From positions 62,001-126,000 of the forward strand of contig CAMASN010000001.1 of assembly GCA_945861025.1 (NCBI GenBank): a stretch of 64,000 nt of DNA, in the 5' to 3' direction. The position numbers and the translations under genes are program-made. The notes beneath the pieces are model-generated. The model worked only from the letters and a program-made list of their open reading frames with translations. It was not told where the DNA came from and searched no databases. Of this stretch, positions 26,781-35,698 are shown in pieces; the first letter of the stretch is position 1, and each line of letters opens with the position of its first letter. The stretch comes from Ferrithrix thermotolerans DSM 19514 (GTDB lineage Bacteria > Actinomycetota > Acidimicrobiia > Acidimicrobiales > Ilumatobacteraceae).

Positions 26781-28186
26781 CGTCCTACCTCCAGGGCGTG
26801 GCGCAACGCGATGCCGTTGGTTGAAATGACCTCAACGGAGCGGGGCAGCGAATCAACTGTGGTGCCATCGAGGAAACGTCCCTCGCTGAGACACACATCG
26901 GGCAACAGGTAGCGGTGTGTGAGCGGCTCTTGGCTGAGCACTCTGGCGATATCTTCGCCCACCATCAAACCAGTGACGGCGGTATTGCCGCCAAAGAACA
27001 CATTGGGAACGGCGATGATGCGAACATCATCGCGGCCAAGTTCGGCAACAAGCGGTCCGAGCACCTGAGCGCCGAACACTCCGGTGAGGATGCCAATGGG
27101 CGCCGAGGCGCGTGGTCGGAGCTGCACCGAGCCCTCGGTAGCGGCTTCACCACCGCAGCCGCGAAGACCGGTGTCGCCCGCAGGGTTGCGAGGTGCGCGA
27201 TAACCCGCTGCAGGGGCGCCATCGACCGAGGCGAAGAACCCAGCCTGCGGACCAACTGGCGTATCGACCTTGCCGCTGAACTCCATCTCGAAGGTGCGCG
27301 CCATGCCGATGCCGTCTTCGTGCATTTCGAAGCCTGCGTAGGTTTCGGCATCGGGAAACGGACGGCCCGCCATGAGGTAGTACTCGTCGGCGGCAAACAC
27401 CATGCGGTGGCCAACAACCGTTTTAAACAGGTCTTGCCAATCGTGGACCGTGTCGAGCACTGCGTTGGCTTCTTCGAGTGTGTGCTCACGCATTGCACCT
27501 TCGGTGTTGAACTTGCTGAGTCCTAGCGGCACACAAGCAACAGACGCCAACTCGGGGTACTGATCGAGCACGCCAGCGAGCGTGTCGTCGAGAACAGCAC
27601 CGTCGTTGACACCTGGACACACAACGACTTGGCCATGCACCGTGATGCCATGGTCGAGCAGCGCGCGCAGCCAGCGCAGGCTCATTCCGCCGCGAGGATT
27701 ACGCAACATACGGTTGCGGATCTCTGGGTCGGTGGCATGAATGCTCACGTTCAGCGGCGACAAACGTTCGGTGATAACACGCTCAAGATCGGCTTCGGTG
27801 AAGCGAGTAAGCGTGGTGAAATTGCCATACAGAAAGCTGAGTCGGTAGTCGTCGTCTTTGAGATAGAGGCTCTTGCGTAGACCCTTTGGCAGTTGGTAGA
27901 TAAAGCAGAACTCGCAATGGTTGTCGCATGTGCGAACACGATCGAACAATGCGCTTTCTACCTCGACTCCTAGTGGCTCTCCGGCGCGCTTGGCGATCTC
28001 AAACGAGAGCTCTACATTGCTTCGGCGGATATCGACATCGAGTTCGGCTTCGTCGACAAGGATCCGCCACTCGATGATGTCTCGAGGCACTTGACCGTTG
28101 AGCCGAAGCACTTCATCGCCCGCCAAAAGGCCAGCCATTGCTGCAGGTGAACCTGGTTCGATGACGGTAACAACGGGGGTGGACAT
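26777..28186 (-). CDS. Radical SAM protein with PDZ and DUF512 domains
   Basis: A 469-residue protein with an N-terminal PDZ-like domain (VIEPGSPAAMAGLLAGDEVLRLNG, about 8-31), then a radical-SAM cluster motif CDNHCEFC (Cys87, Cys91, Cys94) within TCDNHCEFCFIYQLPKGLRKSLY. The family-typical NVSIHATDPEIRNRMLRNPRGG and a C-terminal DUF512 region with ILTGVFGAQVLGPLV follow. Its reaction is unknown. It is tightly coupled to der (ATGA overlap), which hints at a ribosome- or GTPase-related role. The 53-base gap to the divergent ispH holds both promoters. Confidence 0.9.
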   Translation of the reverse strand: MSTPVVTVIEPGSPAAMAGLLAGDEVLRLNGQVPRDIIEWRILVDEAELDVDIRRSNVELSFEIAKRAGEPLGVEVESALFDRVRTCDNHCEFCFIYQLPKGLRKSLYLKDDDYRLSFLYGNFTTLTRFTEADLERVITERLSPLNVSIHATDPEIRNRMLRNPRGGMSLRWLRALLDHGITVHGQVVVCPGVNDGAVLDDTLAGVLDQYPELASVACVPLGLSKFNTEGAMREHTLEEANAVLDTVHDWQDLFKTVVGHRMVFAADEYYLMAGRPFPDAETYAGFEMHEDGIGMARTFEMEFSGKVDTPVGPQAGFFASVDGAPAAGYRAPRNPAGDTGLRGCGGEAATEGSVQLRPRASAPIGILTGVFGAQVLGPLVAELGRDDVRIIAVPNVFFGGNTAVTGLMVGEDIARVLSQEPLTHRYLLPDVCLSEGRFLDGTTVDSLPRSVEVISTNGIALRHALEVGR

Positions 28187-28239
28187 AGCCCGTCAAGGCT
28201 ACCGTGCGTCAGCTAGGAGCGCTCCGGTAGTCTGGCTGG

Positions 28240-29274
28240 GTGAATGTTGATCGAGTGCTGCTCGCTGAGCCGCGTGGCTTTTGCGCTGGCGTCGAGATGG
28301 CTATCAAGGCGCTGGCGTTCATGGTGCGCAGCTTCCCTGCCCCGGTGTACTGCTACCACGAGATCGTGCACAACAAACTCATCGTCGAGCAGTTTGAAGC
28401 TCAAGGCGTCGTGTTTGTCGACGACATTTCCGATGTTCCATTTGGCCGCCCGATCATGCTTTCGGCTCACGGCTCAGCGCCCGATGTCGTTGAGGCGGCG
28501 CGCGAGCGAGGAAGTTATGTCGTCGACTCGGTGTGCCCGCTGGTGACCAAAGTTCACCATGAGGTCAAGGTTCGCGCTGGCAAGGGCTACCGAATTGTCT
28601 ACGTCGGCCACGAGGGCCACGAGGAGGCGGTTGGCACGATGGCGGTTGCTCCCCACGCAATCAGCCGTGTCGAATCTGTCGCCGAAGTTCTTGCGCTCCC
28701 CCAGTTCGACGGACCAGTTGCCTTGCTTGCCCAGACAACCTTGTCGCATCGCGATTGGGAAGGTGTGGCTGTGGCTGTTCGAGAGCGCTACCCAGATGTG
28801 TGGTCGCCTGGGCGCAGCGATCTTTGCTTTGCGACCACGAACCGCCAATCTGCACTGATGACGATTGCGCCTCGCGTCAACGCACTCATCGTGATTGGGT
28901 CGGCAAACTCGTCGAACACCCGGGCGCTCGAGAAGCTCGCCATCGAGGCTGGTTGTCCACGAGTGTTCCGCATCAACCATGTCGAAGAGTTACCGAACGA
29001 TCTAACGGGCGTCGTCGGAGTTACCGCAGGCGCCTCGGCTCCCGAAGACCTCGTCCAAGCTGTGCTGGCGCATCTCGCTCCGCGCCTCGGAGTCGAAACC
29101 GTGCGGGCTACCGAAGAAAACGAATACTTCCCACCGCCTCGCAACATCCGCGATCTGCAGGCCGCAATCAGTAGGGCGTCGGCGGTGCTGCTTGGTGCAT
29201 CGTCTGATGCTGCGGCCATCGATGATCGCGCTGTGCCCGCCAGTGAAGTGCTCGCTGCGCTTAGCGCCGAGTGA
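28240..29274 (+). CDS. ispH: 4-hydroxy-3-methylbut-2-enyl diphosphate reductase IspH
   Basis: IspH makes IPP and DMAPP in the last step of the MEP isoprenoid pathway, using a [4Fe-4S] cluster. The 344-residue protein has the three cluster cysteines (GFCAGV, SVCPLV and DLCFATTNRQ), the substrate-binding histidines (EIVHNK, SAHG) and the catalytic Glu region GHEGHEEAVG. It starts with GTG at 28240; an ATG four bases on is out of frame. It is divergent from the DUF512-der unit and needs a ferredoxin or flavodoxin partner not in this window. Confidence 0.96.
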   Translation: MNVDRVLLAEPRGFCAGVEMAIKALAFMVRSFPAPVYCYHEIVHNKLIVEQFEAQGVVFVDDISDVPFGRPIMLSAHGSAPDVVEAARERGSYVVDSVCPLVTKVHHEVKVRAGKGYRIVYVGHEGHEEAVGTMAVAPHAISRVESVAEVLALPQFDGPVALLAQTTLSHRDWEGVAVAVRERYPDVWSPGRSDLCFATTNRQSALMTIAPRVNALIVIGSANSSNTRALEKLAIEAGCPRVFRINHVEELPNDLTGVVGVTAGASAPEDLVQAVLAHLAPRLGVETVRATEENEYFPPPRNIRDLQAAISRASAVLLGASSDAAAIDDRAVPASEVLAALSAE

Positions 29275-29315
29275 CATTCGCTGACAACGTCTGCGGCCTG
29301 TCAGGCTGACAAACG

Positions 29316-29723
29316 ATGATGACTCCAACCGTCGCAACTATTCGCATCGCTCTGCATGTCCTCGCCGCCACTATTTGGGTCGGCGGTCAGTTCACCTTGG
29401 CGGCACTGCTGCCTGTGCTGCGCAAACATGAGGGCGCCGCCAAGCAGGCCGCCCAAGCGTTCAATCGATTGGCGTGGCCAGCATTTGCGGTGCTGGTCGT
29501 CACAGGCATGTGGATCCTTGCTGCCATCGACATAACGGCGGCATCGAACAGTTACCAAGTCACCGTTTTCATAAAAATCGCCGTTGCAATCGCTGCCGGC
29601 GTAGCTACCGCGGCGCACATTGCTGCTCGCACCAAGCTGATGTTGGCGTTAGGCGGGGCGGTTGGCGCCGCGTGTTCAGTGGCTGCTGTGTTCCTTGGCG
29701 TGCTGCTGCACACCGGAAAATAG
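29316..29723 (+). CDS. Four-span membrane protein, CopD-like
   Basis: A 135-residue integral membrane protein with four predicted segments (about 8-30, 47-68, 80-102 and 110-132). The first helix carries IRIALHVLAATIWVGGQF, with His and Trp placed as in CopD/DUF2269-type membrane proteins that bind copper or haem; the last helix ends LLHTGK. A second Met at residue 2 is an equally good start. Function is unproven. It follows ispH by about 40 bases and may share its transcript. Confidence 0.7.
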   Translation: MMTPTVATIRIALHVLAATIWVGGQFTLAALLPVLRKHEGAAKQAAQAFNRLAWPAFAVLVVTGMWILAAIDITAASNSYQVTVFIKIAVAIAAGVATAAHIAARTKLMLALGGAVGAACSVAAVFLGVLLHTGK

Positions 29724-29734
29724 GTCTTGAGCGA

Positions 29735-30367
29735 TCAGCGCTTCATGCGTTGGCGGTTCTTCGACTGCTCACCGTTTTGACGCGACACAGCAAGTACGTG
29801 GCGACGGCCGTGTTCGTCTTGGGTGATTGCGTACTCGACACCTTTGGGCTGCGGCCGAGCCACGTAGAGCGGCACCGACGTTGGGATCGTGATCGTGCTC
29901 TCGTCCTTTTTCTTAGGAGACGCAATCTGGTAGAGCAGCAGTCCGGCCAACGCCAACGCCACCAATCCGCCGAGACCAACCGACTGCTTCCAGAACAACA
30001 TCACGTAGCCAACAAACGGTGCTCGAGTCACGACGCGTCCAACGACGAGTCGAGGCGTAATCGTCCAATTATCGGCGAGCAGGTTGGCGTCGGCCTTGGT
30101 GGAGATGCGGTCGCCCGCGATTGAGACCACGCGACGAGTAACCATCTGCTGATCGATTGGGTTGTGGAAGTTGATCACGTCGCCCACGTGTACTGCGTCG
30201 ACAATGGGCATCACTACCACCGCGTCTCCGTAGCGATACGCAGGTTCCATTGATGACGAACGAACCGAGTAGACACGGAATCCACTGCCCCAGGCCCACG
30301 AAATGCCCGCGACACAGCCCATGAGGACCAACACCACCAAGACTTTCGCAACCGGACGTACACGCAT
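29735..30367 (-). CDS. Signal peptidase I-like protein with altered general base
   Basis: A 210-residue membrane protein with an N-terminal helix (about 6-26), then the SPase I box RSSSMEPAY with candidate nucleophile Ser39, the GDVINF strand, and box D/E-like VVSIAGDRI and KADAN. A second hydrophobic segment at about 130-148 and a basic C-terminal tail follow, as in ER/archaeal-type (SipW-like) enzymes. The base is normally His (VTHRVV) or Lys (IKRVIG), but here the site reads VTRRVV, so Arg78 occupies that place. It may be inactive, use another base, or reflect a single-base change (CAT to CGT). ATG 30367 opens the signal-anchor helix. Confidence 0.78.
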   Translation of the reverse strand: MRVRPVAKVLVVLVLMGCVAGISWAWGSGFRVYSVRSSSMEPAYRYGDAVVVMPIVDAVHVGDVINFHNPIDQQMVTRRVVSIAGDRISTKADANLLADNWTITPRLVVGRVVTRAPFVGYVMLFWKQSVGLGGLVALALAGLLLYQIASPKKKDESTITIPTSVPLYVARPQPKGVEYAITQDEHGRRHVLAVSRQNGEQSKNRQRMKR

Positions 30368-30527
30368 ATCTGCTCGGATCTGGAGCCCGCACTCGATTCT
30401 CTCGCCTACCGAAGAGGCGATTCGGGCTGTTGAAGTGGCGCCAATGTAACGGTCTTCACAACAAATGGCTAGAGGCGATTGGCTCGACAAGCGCGCTGTA
30501 TTGCGCCGAGCGCTTCACGGCGAGCCC

Positions 30528-31733
30528 TTAGCTGCGAGGAACTTCGCTCCATGGGCGATCACGGTCGACTCGCACATCGCCAGGCAGGCCGAGCACGCGC
30601 TCGCCGAGGATGTTCTTCATGACCTCGGTGGTGCCGCCCTCAATCGAGTTAGCACGGGTGCGCAGGAACGCCTTTTGCAGCGTCTCGAATCCCATTGCGT
30701 GGTTCGGCTGCACCATCTCGTACGAGCCATAGAGCATTCCGTCGGCGCCTAACAGGTTGACCACCATCGCATAGATGTCTTTGTTGAGATCGGCTGACGC
30801 GCTTTTGCCGATGGAACCCTCGGGGCCGGGATCGCCCATCTTGCGCATCTGGTTGGCGCGAATATTGGTGAGACGCAAGATCTCAGCGCGGCTCCAGAGT
30901 TTCATCACCTCGTCGCGTGACGCTGGGTCCTGACGATCGGCAGGAATTGCTTGCCACGTCTTCACGAGGTCGCGGATGGTGCCAGAACCCTTGGCCGGAA
31001 TGGCTCCGCCGATGGAGACACGCTCGTTCATGAGGGTGGTGAGCGACACGCGCCATCCGTCGCCGGGCTTGCCAAGCATTTCCTTATCGAGTATGCGGGT
31101 GTCGGTGAAGTACACCTCGTTGAATTCGGCTTCGCCGGTGATCTGACGCAGCGGGCGAACCTCGACGGTTGGTGCGTGCATATCGACGACAAACGCTGTA
31201 AGGCCAGCGTGCTTCACGGCCTCGGTATCGGTGCGCACGACGAGCAGACCCCAACGGGCGAGGTGAGCCAACGTGGTCCATACTTTTTGGCCGTTACAGA
31301 TCCATTCGTCGCCGTCTTTGACACCACGCGATGACAATCCGGCGAAGTCAGAACCAGCACCTGGCTCGCTGAACAACTGACACCAGATCTCTTCGCCGGT
31401 GAACAACGGACGCAGGTAACGCGCCTTTTGCTCGTCGCTGCCCCACACCGCAACGGTTGGACCGCACATGCCGTAGCCGATTGGGTTACGAGCAACTGGG
31501 TGGGGTGCACCCAGCGCGAATACGCGCTCGTTCACGAGTTTTTGCATCTTTGGGTTGAGACCCAATCCGCCGTGGCCGACTGGGAAATGAACCCATGCGA
31601 GGCCGGCATCGAACTGAGCGCCGAGGAACGTAACGGGGTCCGTGCTCTTCGGCGGGTACTGAGCGAGCAGTTCGGTGACGAGGTCGTCGACGCGACTCTC
31701 TTCGGTAGTAAGCACAGATTCGGTAACGGTCAT
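30528..31733 (-). CDS. Acyl-CoA dehydrogenase
   Basis: A 401-residue FAD-dependent acyl-CoA dehydrogenase that introduces a double bond into an acyl-CoA. It shows the signatures QLFSEPGAGSDFAGL, ICNGQKVWTTLAHLARWGLLVVRT (FAD/substrate contacts), FNEVYFTDTRI, and the C-terminal NSIEGGTTEVMKNILGERVLGLP. The actual acyl substrate is unknown; steroid side-chain and branched-chain homologues look similar. The ATG at 31733 is favoured over one 15 codons upstream because a palindromic operator candidate lies just before it. Confidence 0.9.
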   Translation of the reverse strand: MTVTESVLTTEESRVDDLVTELLAQYPPKSTDPVTFLGAQFDAGLAWVHFPVGHGGLGLNPKMQKLVNERVFALGAPHPVARNPIGYGMCGPTVAVWGSDEQKARYLRPLFTGEEIWCQLFSEPGAGSDFAGLSSRGVKDGDEWICNGQKVWTTLAHLARWGLLVVRTDTEAVKHAGLTAFVVDMHAPTVEVRPLRQITGEAEFNEVYFTDTRILDKEMLGKPGDGWRVSLTTLMNERVSIGGAIPAKGSGTIRDLVKTWQAIPADRQDPASRDEVMKLWSRAEILRLTNIRANQMRKMGDPGPEGSIGKSASADLNKDIYAMVVNLLGADGMLYGSYEMVQPNHAMGFETLQKAFLRTRANSIEGGTTEVMKNILGERVLGLPGDVRVDRDRPWSEVPRS

Positions 31734-31759
31734 ATCGCCACAACTCCAAGGTCTCGACA

Positions 31760-31776
31760 GTCGTTCAGTGAACGAC
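31760..31776. promoter_or_regulatory. Palindromic operator candidate upstream of acyl-CoA dehydrogenase
   Basis: GTCGTTCAGTGAACGAC is a perfect palindrome (8-bp arms around one base) placed 27-43 bases before the acyl-CoA dehydrogenase ATG. Its size and symmetry fit a TetR-type repressor site such as those controlling acyl-CoA or steroid catabolism genes. No regulator gene is adjacent, and no second copy was noticed. Confidence 0.5.
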
Positions 31777-31879
31777 AAACCTTACCGAGCATTCGGAATC
31801 AGCGACCAACCGAGCGCACCCCTCGTCACACCACCCACCCCGTCCGCCTCCGAGTCCGCCTAAATCCCCAAACCCAGTT

Positions 31880-31926
31880 GCATGGGCGCGATGTGGGACA
31901 ACTGCTGTCCCACATCGCGCCCATGC
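31880..31926. terminator. Perfect 21-bp stem-loop, likely terminator of the transglutaminase-like gene
   Basis: Arms at 31880-31900 and 31906-31926 are perfectly complementary around the five-base loop ACTGC. It begins about 27 bases past the stop of the minus-strand transglutaminase-like gene. There is no T-run after it on either strand, so it could instead act as an mRNA-stabilising hairpin or a protein site. The rest of 31734-31952 holds no gene. Confidence 0.55.
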
Positions 31927-31952
31927 GGGCCTGCGGCCGGCCCATACGGGCG

Positions 31953-32642
31953 CTAGTTGTACGGCGACATCACGCGCTGCGCATTGCGAGGATCGAACGG
32001 AGCCCCATCTGGGAACCAGCTCATCAGCTCGAGAACCATGGCATGCAGTGGTCTACCGACCGGGCTGCGGCCGCTCGCAAGCTTGAGGTTGTTCAGAATG
32101 CGCAGCAAGATCTCGCGCTTGTTGACGACGCGCAGGTAGGCATCGCTCCATGCCACGTTGCCACCCGATAGTTGCACGAACAACTGCTGCACGCCATGGC
32201 GGTTGAGTAGCGCGCCTCCGTTGAAGGGGTCGGCATACGTAGACGAGTCATTGCCATCTCGAACGATGAAGTGGCCCGGCAAACCGACACCAACGATTGG
32301 CACTCGCAGGCGCTTGCCGCACTCCATAGCGAGCACCGACATCGTGATCGGAAGACCCACACCGCGAACGAGCAAGCGAGACAACAATGAATTGTCAATG
32401 TTGTAGTACGTGGCCGTATCACCACGCACATGACCCGAGGGTCCGAACAGGGACAACATCATTCCGGCGAACGACGGCGCCATGGTCTCGGCGAGCGAAT
32501 CGATCTTGGCCTGTTCGGCAGCGATGTCGATTTCGTAGCCCGCTAGTTGGCAAAGCAGGTAGCACAACGTGTCGAGCGGGAGGGCTTCGTCGCTGGACTC
32601 AAGTAGAAGCCTGAAGCGATTCTTGATGCCCTTTGGATCCAT
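31953..32642 (-). CDS. SirB1/transglutaminase-like family protein
   Basis: A 229-residue protein of the SirB1 N-terminal/transglutaminase-like family. It has a helical N-terminus (PLDTLCYLLCQLAGYEIDI) and the core VRGVGLPITMSVLAMECGKRLRVPIVGVGLPGHFIVRDG, followed by YADPFNGGALLNRHG. The PGHF His and the later Asp of the transglutaminase fold are present, while a clear catalytic Cys is not obvious, as in many family members. Function is unknown. The ATG at 32642 was chosen over a long upstream extension that would run antisense into the divergent ligase gene. Confidence 0.78.
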   Translation of the reverse strand: MDPKGIKNRFRLLLESSDEALPLDTLCYLLCQLAGYEIDIAAEQAKIDSLAETMAPSFAGMMLSLFGPSGHVRGDTATYYNIDNSLLSRLLVRGVGLPITMSVLAMECGKRLRVPIVGVGLPGHFIVRDGNDSSTYADPFNGGALLNRHGVQQLFVQLSGGNVAWSDAYLRVVNKREILLRILNNLKLASGRSPVGRPLHAMVLELMSWFPDGAPFDPRNAQRVMSPYN

Positions 32643-32651
32643 TGGCACAAC

Positions 32652-32665
32652 GTAGCTTCGGCTAC
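32652..32665 (+). promoter_or_regulatory. Small UUCG hairpin in the acyl-CoA ligase leader
   Basis: GTAGC and GCTAC enclose the stable tetraloop TTCG, ending 10 bases before the ligase ATG. It would sit where a ribosome binds and could reduce or tune translation. It may also be chance. Confidence 0.3.
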
Positions 32666-32675
32666 CGTCGCCATC

Positions 32676-34226
32676 ATGTTTCCAGGCGCGTACTTGACCA
32701 CAACACCCGACAAGCCGGCCGTGATCATCGGTTCTACCGGCGAAGTGCAGACCTTTGCGCAACTCGATGCTGCGGCGAACCGTCTGAGCCAGTTGCTGTA
32801 CGGGGCCGGTCTCCGCCCCGGCGATCATGTTGCCATTTGCATGGAGAACCACCCTCGCTATCTCGAGGTGATGTGGGGCTGCCACTACGCGGGCCTCGTG
32901 TACACGGCGTGCTCGAGCCGACTCACGAGTCCCGAATTGGTCTACATCCTCAACGACTGCAGCGCACGGGTCTTCATCACGAGCAAGTACAAAGCCGACC
33001 AGGCCGCCGAGATTGCTCCCGAGACATCAGGGGTTGAGCTACGCCTCATGCTCGACGGTGTCATCAACGGCTACGACAGCTACGAAGACAGCGTCGCCGA
33101 GCAGAACGCAGCGCCACTTGAGGTTCGTATTGCTGGCATTGACATGCTCTACTCTTCTGGCACCACGGGCCGTCCAAAGGGCGTGATGCGCGAGTTCAAG
33201 GAGCTTCCGCTTGAGACCACGGCCGGATCGGTAGCGGGCTCGCTCACCATGCTCTTCGGTGTCACCAGCGACAGCGTCTACCTCTCCCCCGCACCGCTGT
33301 ACCACGCAGCGCCACTTCGTTTTTGCATGTCGGCTCAAGGCCTCGGCGCAACCGTCATCGTGATGGAGCACTTCGATGCAGAGCAGTACTTGGCGCTCAT
33401 CGAAAAGCACCAGGCCTCTGCAAGCCAAGTGGTGCCAACCATGTTTGTTCGGATGATGAAACTGCCCGACGACGTGCGCACCAAATACGACGTGTCGTCG
33501 ATGCGTTGCATCATTCACGCTGCGGCGCCATGCCCGATTCCCGTCAAGAAGGGCATCATTGAGTGGTTCGGTCCCATCGTGCACGAGTACTACGCGGGCA
33601 CCGAGGGCAACGGGTTCGTGTACTGCAATAGCGATATGTGGCTTGGCCACGAGGGCACTGTTGGCACGCCGATCGGTTGCACCGTTCACATTTGCGACGA
33701 CAACGGCAACGACGTACCTGCCTACGAAAGCGGCACCATCTACTTCGAGGGTGGGGCTTCGTTTGAGTACCACAACGATGCCGAGAAGACCGCCAGCTCG
33801 CGCCACGCCAAGGGTTACACCACGCTTGGCGACGTTGGATATCTCGACAGCGACAACTTTCTGTATCTCACCGACCGCAAGTCGTACATGATTATTTCTG
33901 GCGGCGTGAACATCTATCCACAGGAGTCCGAGAACGCATTGGTCACCCATCCAAAGGTGATTGATGTCGCCGTATTTGGAGTACCCAACGAAGACTTCGG
34001 CGAAGAGGTCAAGGCGGTTGTGCAACCGGTAACGATGCCGGCTAACGACGAAGAAGCCCGCGCTCTCGCACAAGAACTCATCGCGTACTGCAAGTCGCAA
34101 CTCGCCGATGTGAAATGCCCGCGCAGCATTGACTTCAGAGCAGAACTCCCCCGCCATCCAACGGGCAAGCTCTACAAACGCCTGCTCAAAGACGAGTACT
34201 GGAAAGACTCGGGTCGCAGCATCTAG
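32676..34226 (+). CDS. Acyl-CoA synthetase (AMP-forming ligase)
   Basis: A 516-residue ANL-superfamily enzyme that activates a carboxylic acid to acyl-AMP and then acyl-CoA. Motifs are complete: P-loop YSSGTTGRPKGV, YYAGTEGNG (A5), TLGDVGYLDSDNFLYLTDRKSYMIISGGVNIYPQE (A7-A8), and the A10 lysine in PRHPTGKLYKRLL. Similarity is to FadD3/medium-chain or aromatic-acid ligases; the substrate is not clear. It is divergent from the transglutaminase-like gene and convergent with the aldehyde dehydrogenase gene (7-base gap). Confidence 0.93.
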   Translation: MFPGAYLTTTPDKPAVIIGSTGEVQTFAQLDAAANRLSQLLYGAGLRPGDHVAICMENHPRYLEVMWGCHYAGLVYTACSSRLTSPELVYILNDCSARVFITSKYKADQAAEIAPETSGVELRLMLDGVINGYDSYEDSVAEQNAAPLEVRIAGIDMLYSSGTTGRPKGVMREFKELPLETTAGSVAGSLTMLFGVTSDSVYLSPAPLYHAAPLRFCMSAQGLGATVIVMEHFDAEQYLALIEKHQASASQVVPTMFVRMMKLPDDVRTKYDVSSMRCIIHAAAPCPIPVKKGIIEWFGPIVHEYYAGTEGNGFVYCNSDMWLGHEGTVGTPIGCTVHICDDNGNDVPAYESGTIYFEGGASFEYHNDAEKTASSRHAKGYTTLGDVGYLDSDNFLYLTDRKSYMIISGGVNIYPQESENALVTHPKVIDVAVFGVPNEDFGEEVKAVVQPVTMPANDEEARALAQELIAYCKSQLADVKCPRSIDFRAELPRHPTGKLYKRLLKDEYWKDSGRSI

Positions 34227-34233
34227 CGACCCC

Positions 34234-35661
34234 CTACTCGCTGATGACCACCATGCGGATTTCGGTCATCTCTTTCACGCTGAAGGCCGGGCCTTCACGT
34301 GTGTTGCCACTATCGCGCAAACCGCCATACGGTTGCTGATCGGCGCGCCATGTGGGCACCTCGTTCACGAGCACGCCACCGAAATCGAGAGTACGGATCG
34401 CCTTCAGTCCTTTGCCGATGTCGCTCGTGAATATGGCCGCCTGTAAACCGAATGCCGAGTCGTTAGCAAGGCGCAGCGCTTCGTCGAGATCGTCGTACGC
34501 CGCAATTGCAACTACAGGACCAAATACCTCTCCGGCGCACACCTTCATGTCGTGCGAAACGTTGGCAAGGATGGTTGGCCGCAACACCCCATCGTCGCCG
34601 ATGACTCCGCCGCTCACGAGCTGCGCTCCTTGGGTCACTGCTTCATCGATCCAACTTTTCACACGATCGCGTTCGCTGATTGAGATCAACGCCGATACAT
34701 CAGTGGCTTCGTCGGCCGGGTCGCCAACGACAAGCGTGGCAACCCGCTCAGCGAGAGCATCGGTGAACCGCGCCGCGATCGATGAGTGCACGAAGATGCG
34801 CTGAGTGCTGATGCAGCTTTGGCCGGCGTGACTGAAGCCCGCCATGCGAATCTTGTCGGCAGCCTGCAGCCAATTGCCATCGGGCTCGATGATGACCGGG
34901 GCGTTGTTGCCGAGCTCAAGGCCAACACGCTTACGCGGCGCCCGACTGCGAATGCCCCATCCAACGTCGGGTGATCCGGTGAAGGTGATGAGCGCAACAT
35001 CTGGATGGTCAACAATTGCGTTGCCAACGGTAGAGCCGCCACCTGTAACCACCTGCAGGTAGTCGGCCGGAAGCCCACACTCGTCGATCAACATCTCGGC
35101 GAGCACAATCGAACAGAACGGCGTTTGCGAGGCAGGCTTGAGCACTAATGGGCAGCCAGCAGCAATCGCTGGGGCAACTTTGTGAACAACCAAATTGAGC
35201 GGAAAGTTGAACGGGGCAATCGCTCCGACGACGCCGATTGGCACCCGCAACGTAAAACCAAACTTTCCCTCGCCCGATTGCAAAGCATCGAGCGGAATCA
35301 TTTCGCCGGCAAGCTTGCGAGCCTCGGCAGCTGCAAACGAGAACGTGCCGGCAGCGCGCTCGGCCTCGACACGCGCCGTTTTGATTGGCTTGGCCGACTC
35401 GCGGCTAATGATCTGTGCAAACTCTTCGCGGCGCTCGGTAAGTCGAGCCGCTGCGATGTCGAGAATCTGGGCCCTTCGCCACTGCGGCATGAGGCCAGCA
35501 CGCAACGCCGCGCGAGCAACAGCGACGGCGCGGTCAACGTCGCCAGCCGTGCACGCCGGTATCTTGCCGATAAGCGAATTGTCGTATGGCGAGCGCACCT
35601 CAATGAAGTGCGCAGAAGTGAATCGTTCGCCGGCAAGCGGGATAGCGCGTACGTCTGACAT
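34234..35661 (-). CDS. NAD(P)-dependent aldehyde dehydrogenase
   Basis: A 475-residue aldehyde dehydrogenase oxidising an aldehyde to its acid. It contains IAPFNFPLNLVVHKVAPAIAAGCPLVLKPAS (cofactor site), the base Glu249 in GLELGNNAPV, and nucleophile Cys283 in GQSCIS. The GEVFGPVVAI and NDSAFGLQAAIFTSDI segments are also present. It resembles lactaldehyde/phosphonoacetaldehyde dehydrogenases (ALDH family 21-like), but the substrate is undecided. It is divergent from the glycerophosphodiesterase gene, with 37 bases between starts. Confidence 0.93.
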   Translation of the reverse strand: MSDVRAIPLAGERFTSAHFIEVRSPYDNSLIGKIPACTAGDVDRAVAVARAALRAGLMPQWRRAQILDIAAARLTERREEFAQIISRESAKPIKTARVEAERAAGTFSFAAAEARKLAGEMIPLDALQSGEGKFGFTLRVPIGVVGAIAPFNFPLNLVVHKVAPAIAAGCPLVLKPASQTPFCSIVLAEMLIDECGLPADYLQVVTGGGSTVGNAIVDHPDVALITFTGSPDVGWGIRSRAPRKRVGLELGNNAPVIIEPDGNWLQAADKIRMAGFSHAGQSCISTQRIFVHSSIAARFTDALAERVATLVVGDPADEATDVSALISISERDRVKSWIDEAVTQGAQLVSGGVIGDDGVLRPTILANVSHDMKVCAGEVFGPVVAIAAYDDLDEALRLANDSAFGLQAAIFTSDIGKGLKAIRTLDFGGVLVNEVPTWRADQQPYGGLRDSGNTREGPAFSVKEMTEIRMVVISE

Positions 35662-35698
35662 GCACTCACGCTAGTGGCGGTGCGCAATACTCAGATAC

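Noticed and set aside
33039-34157. Minus-strand open frame of about 370 codons across the acyl-CoA ligase gene
   Set aside because: It lies opposite a complete ANL ligase with all motifs, and shows Val/His/Arg-rich shadow composition.
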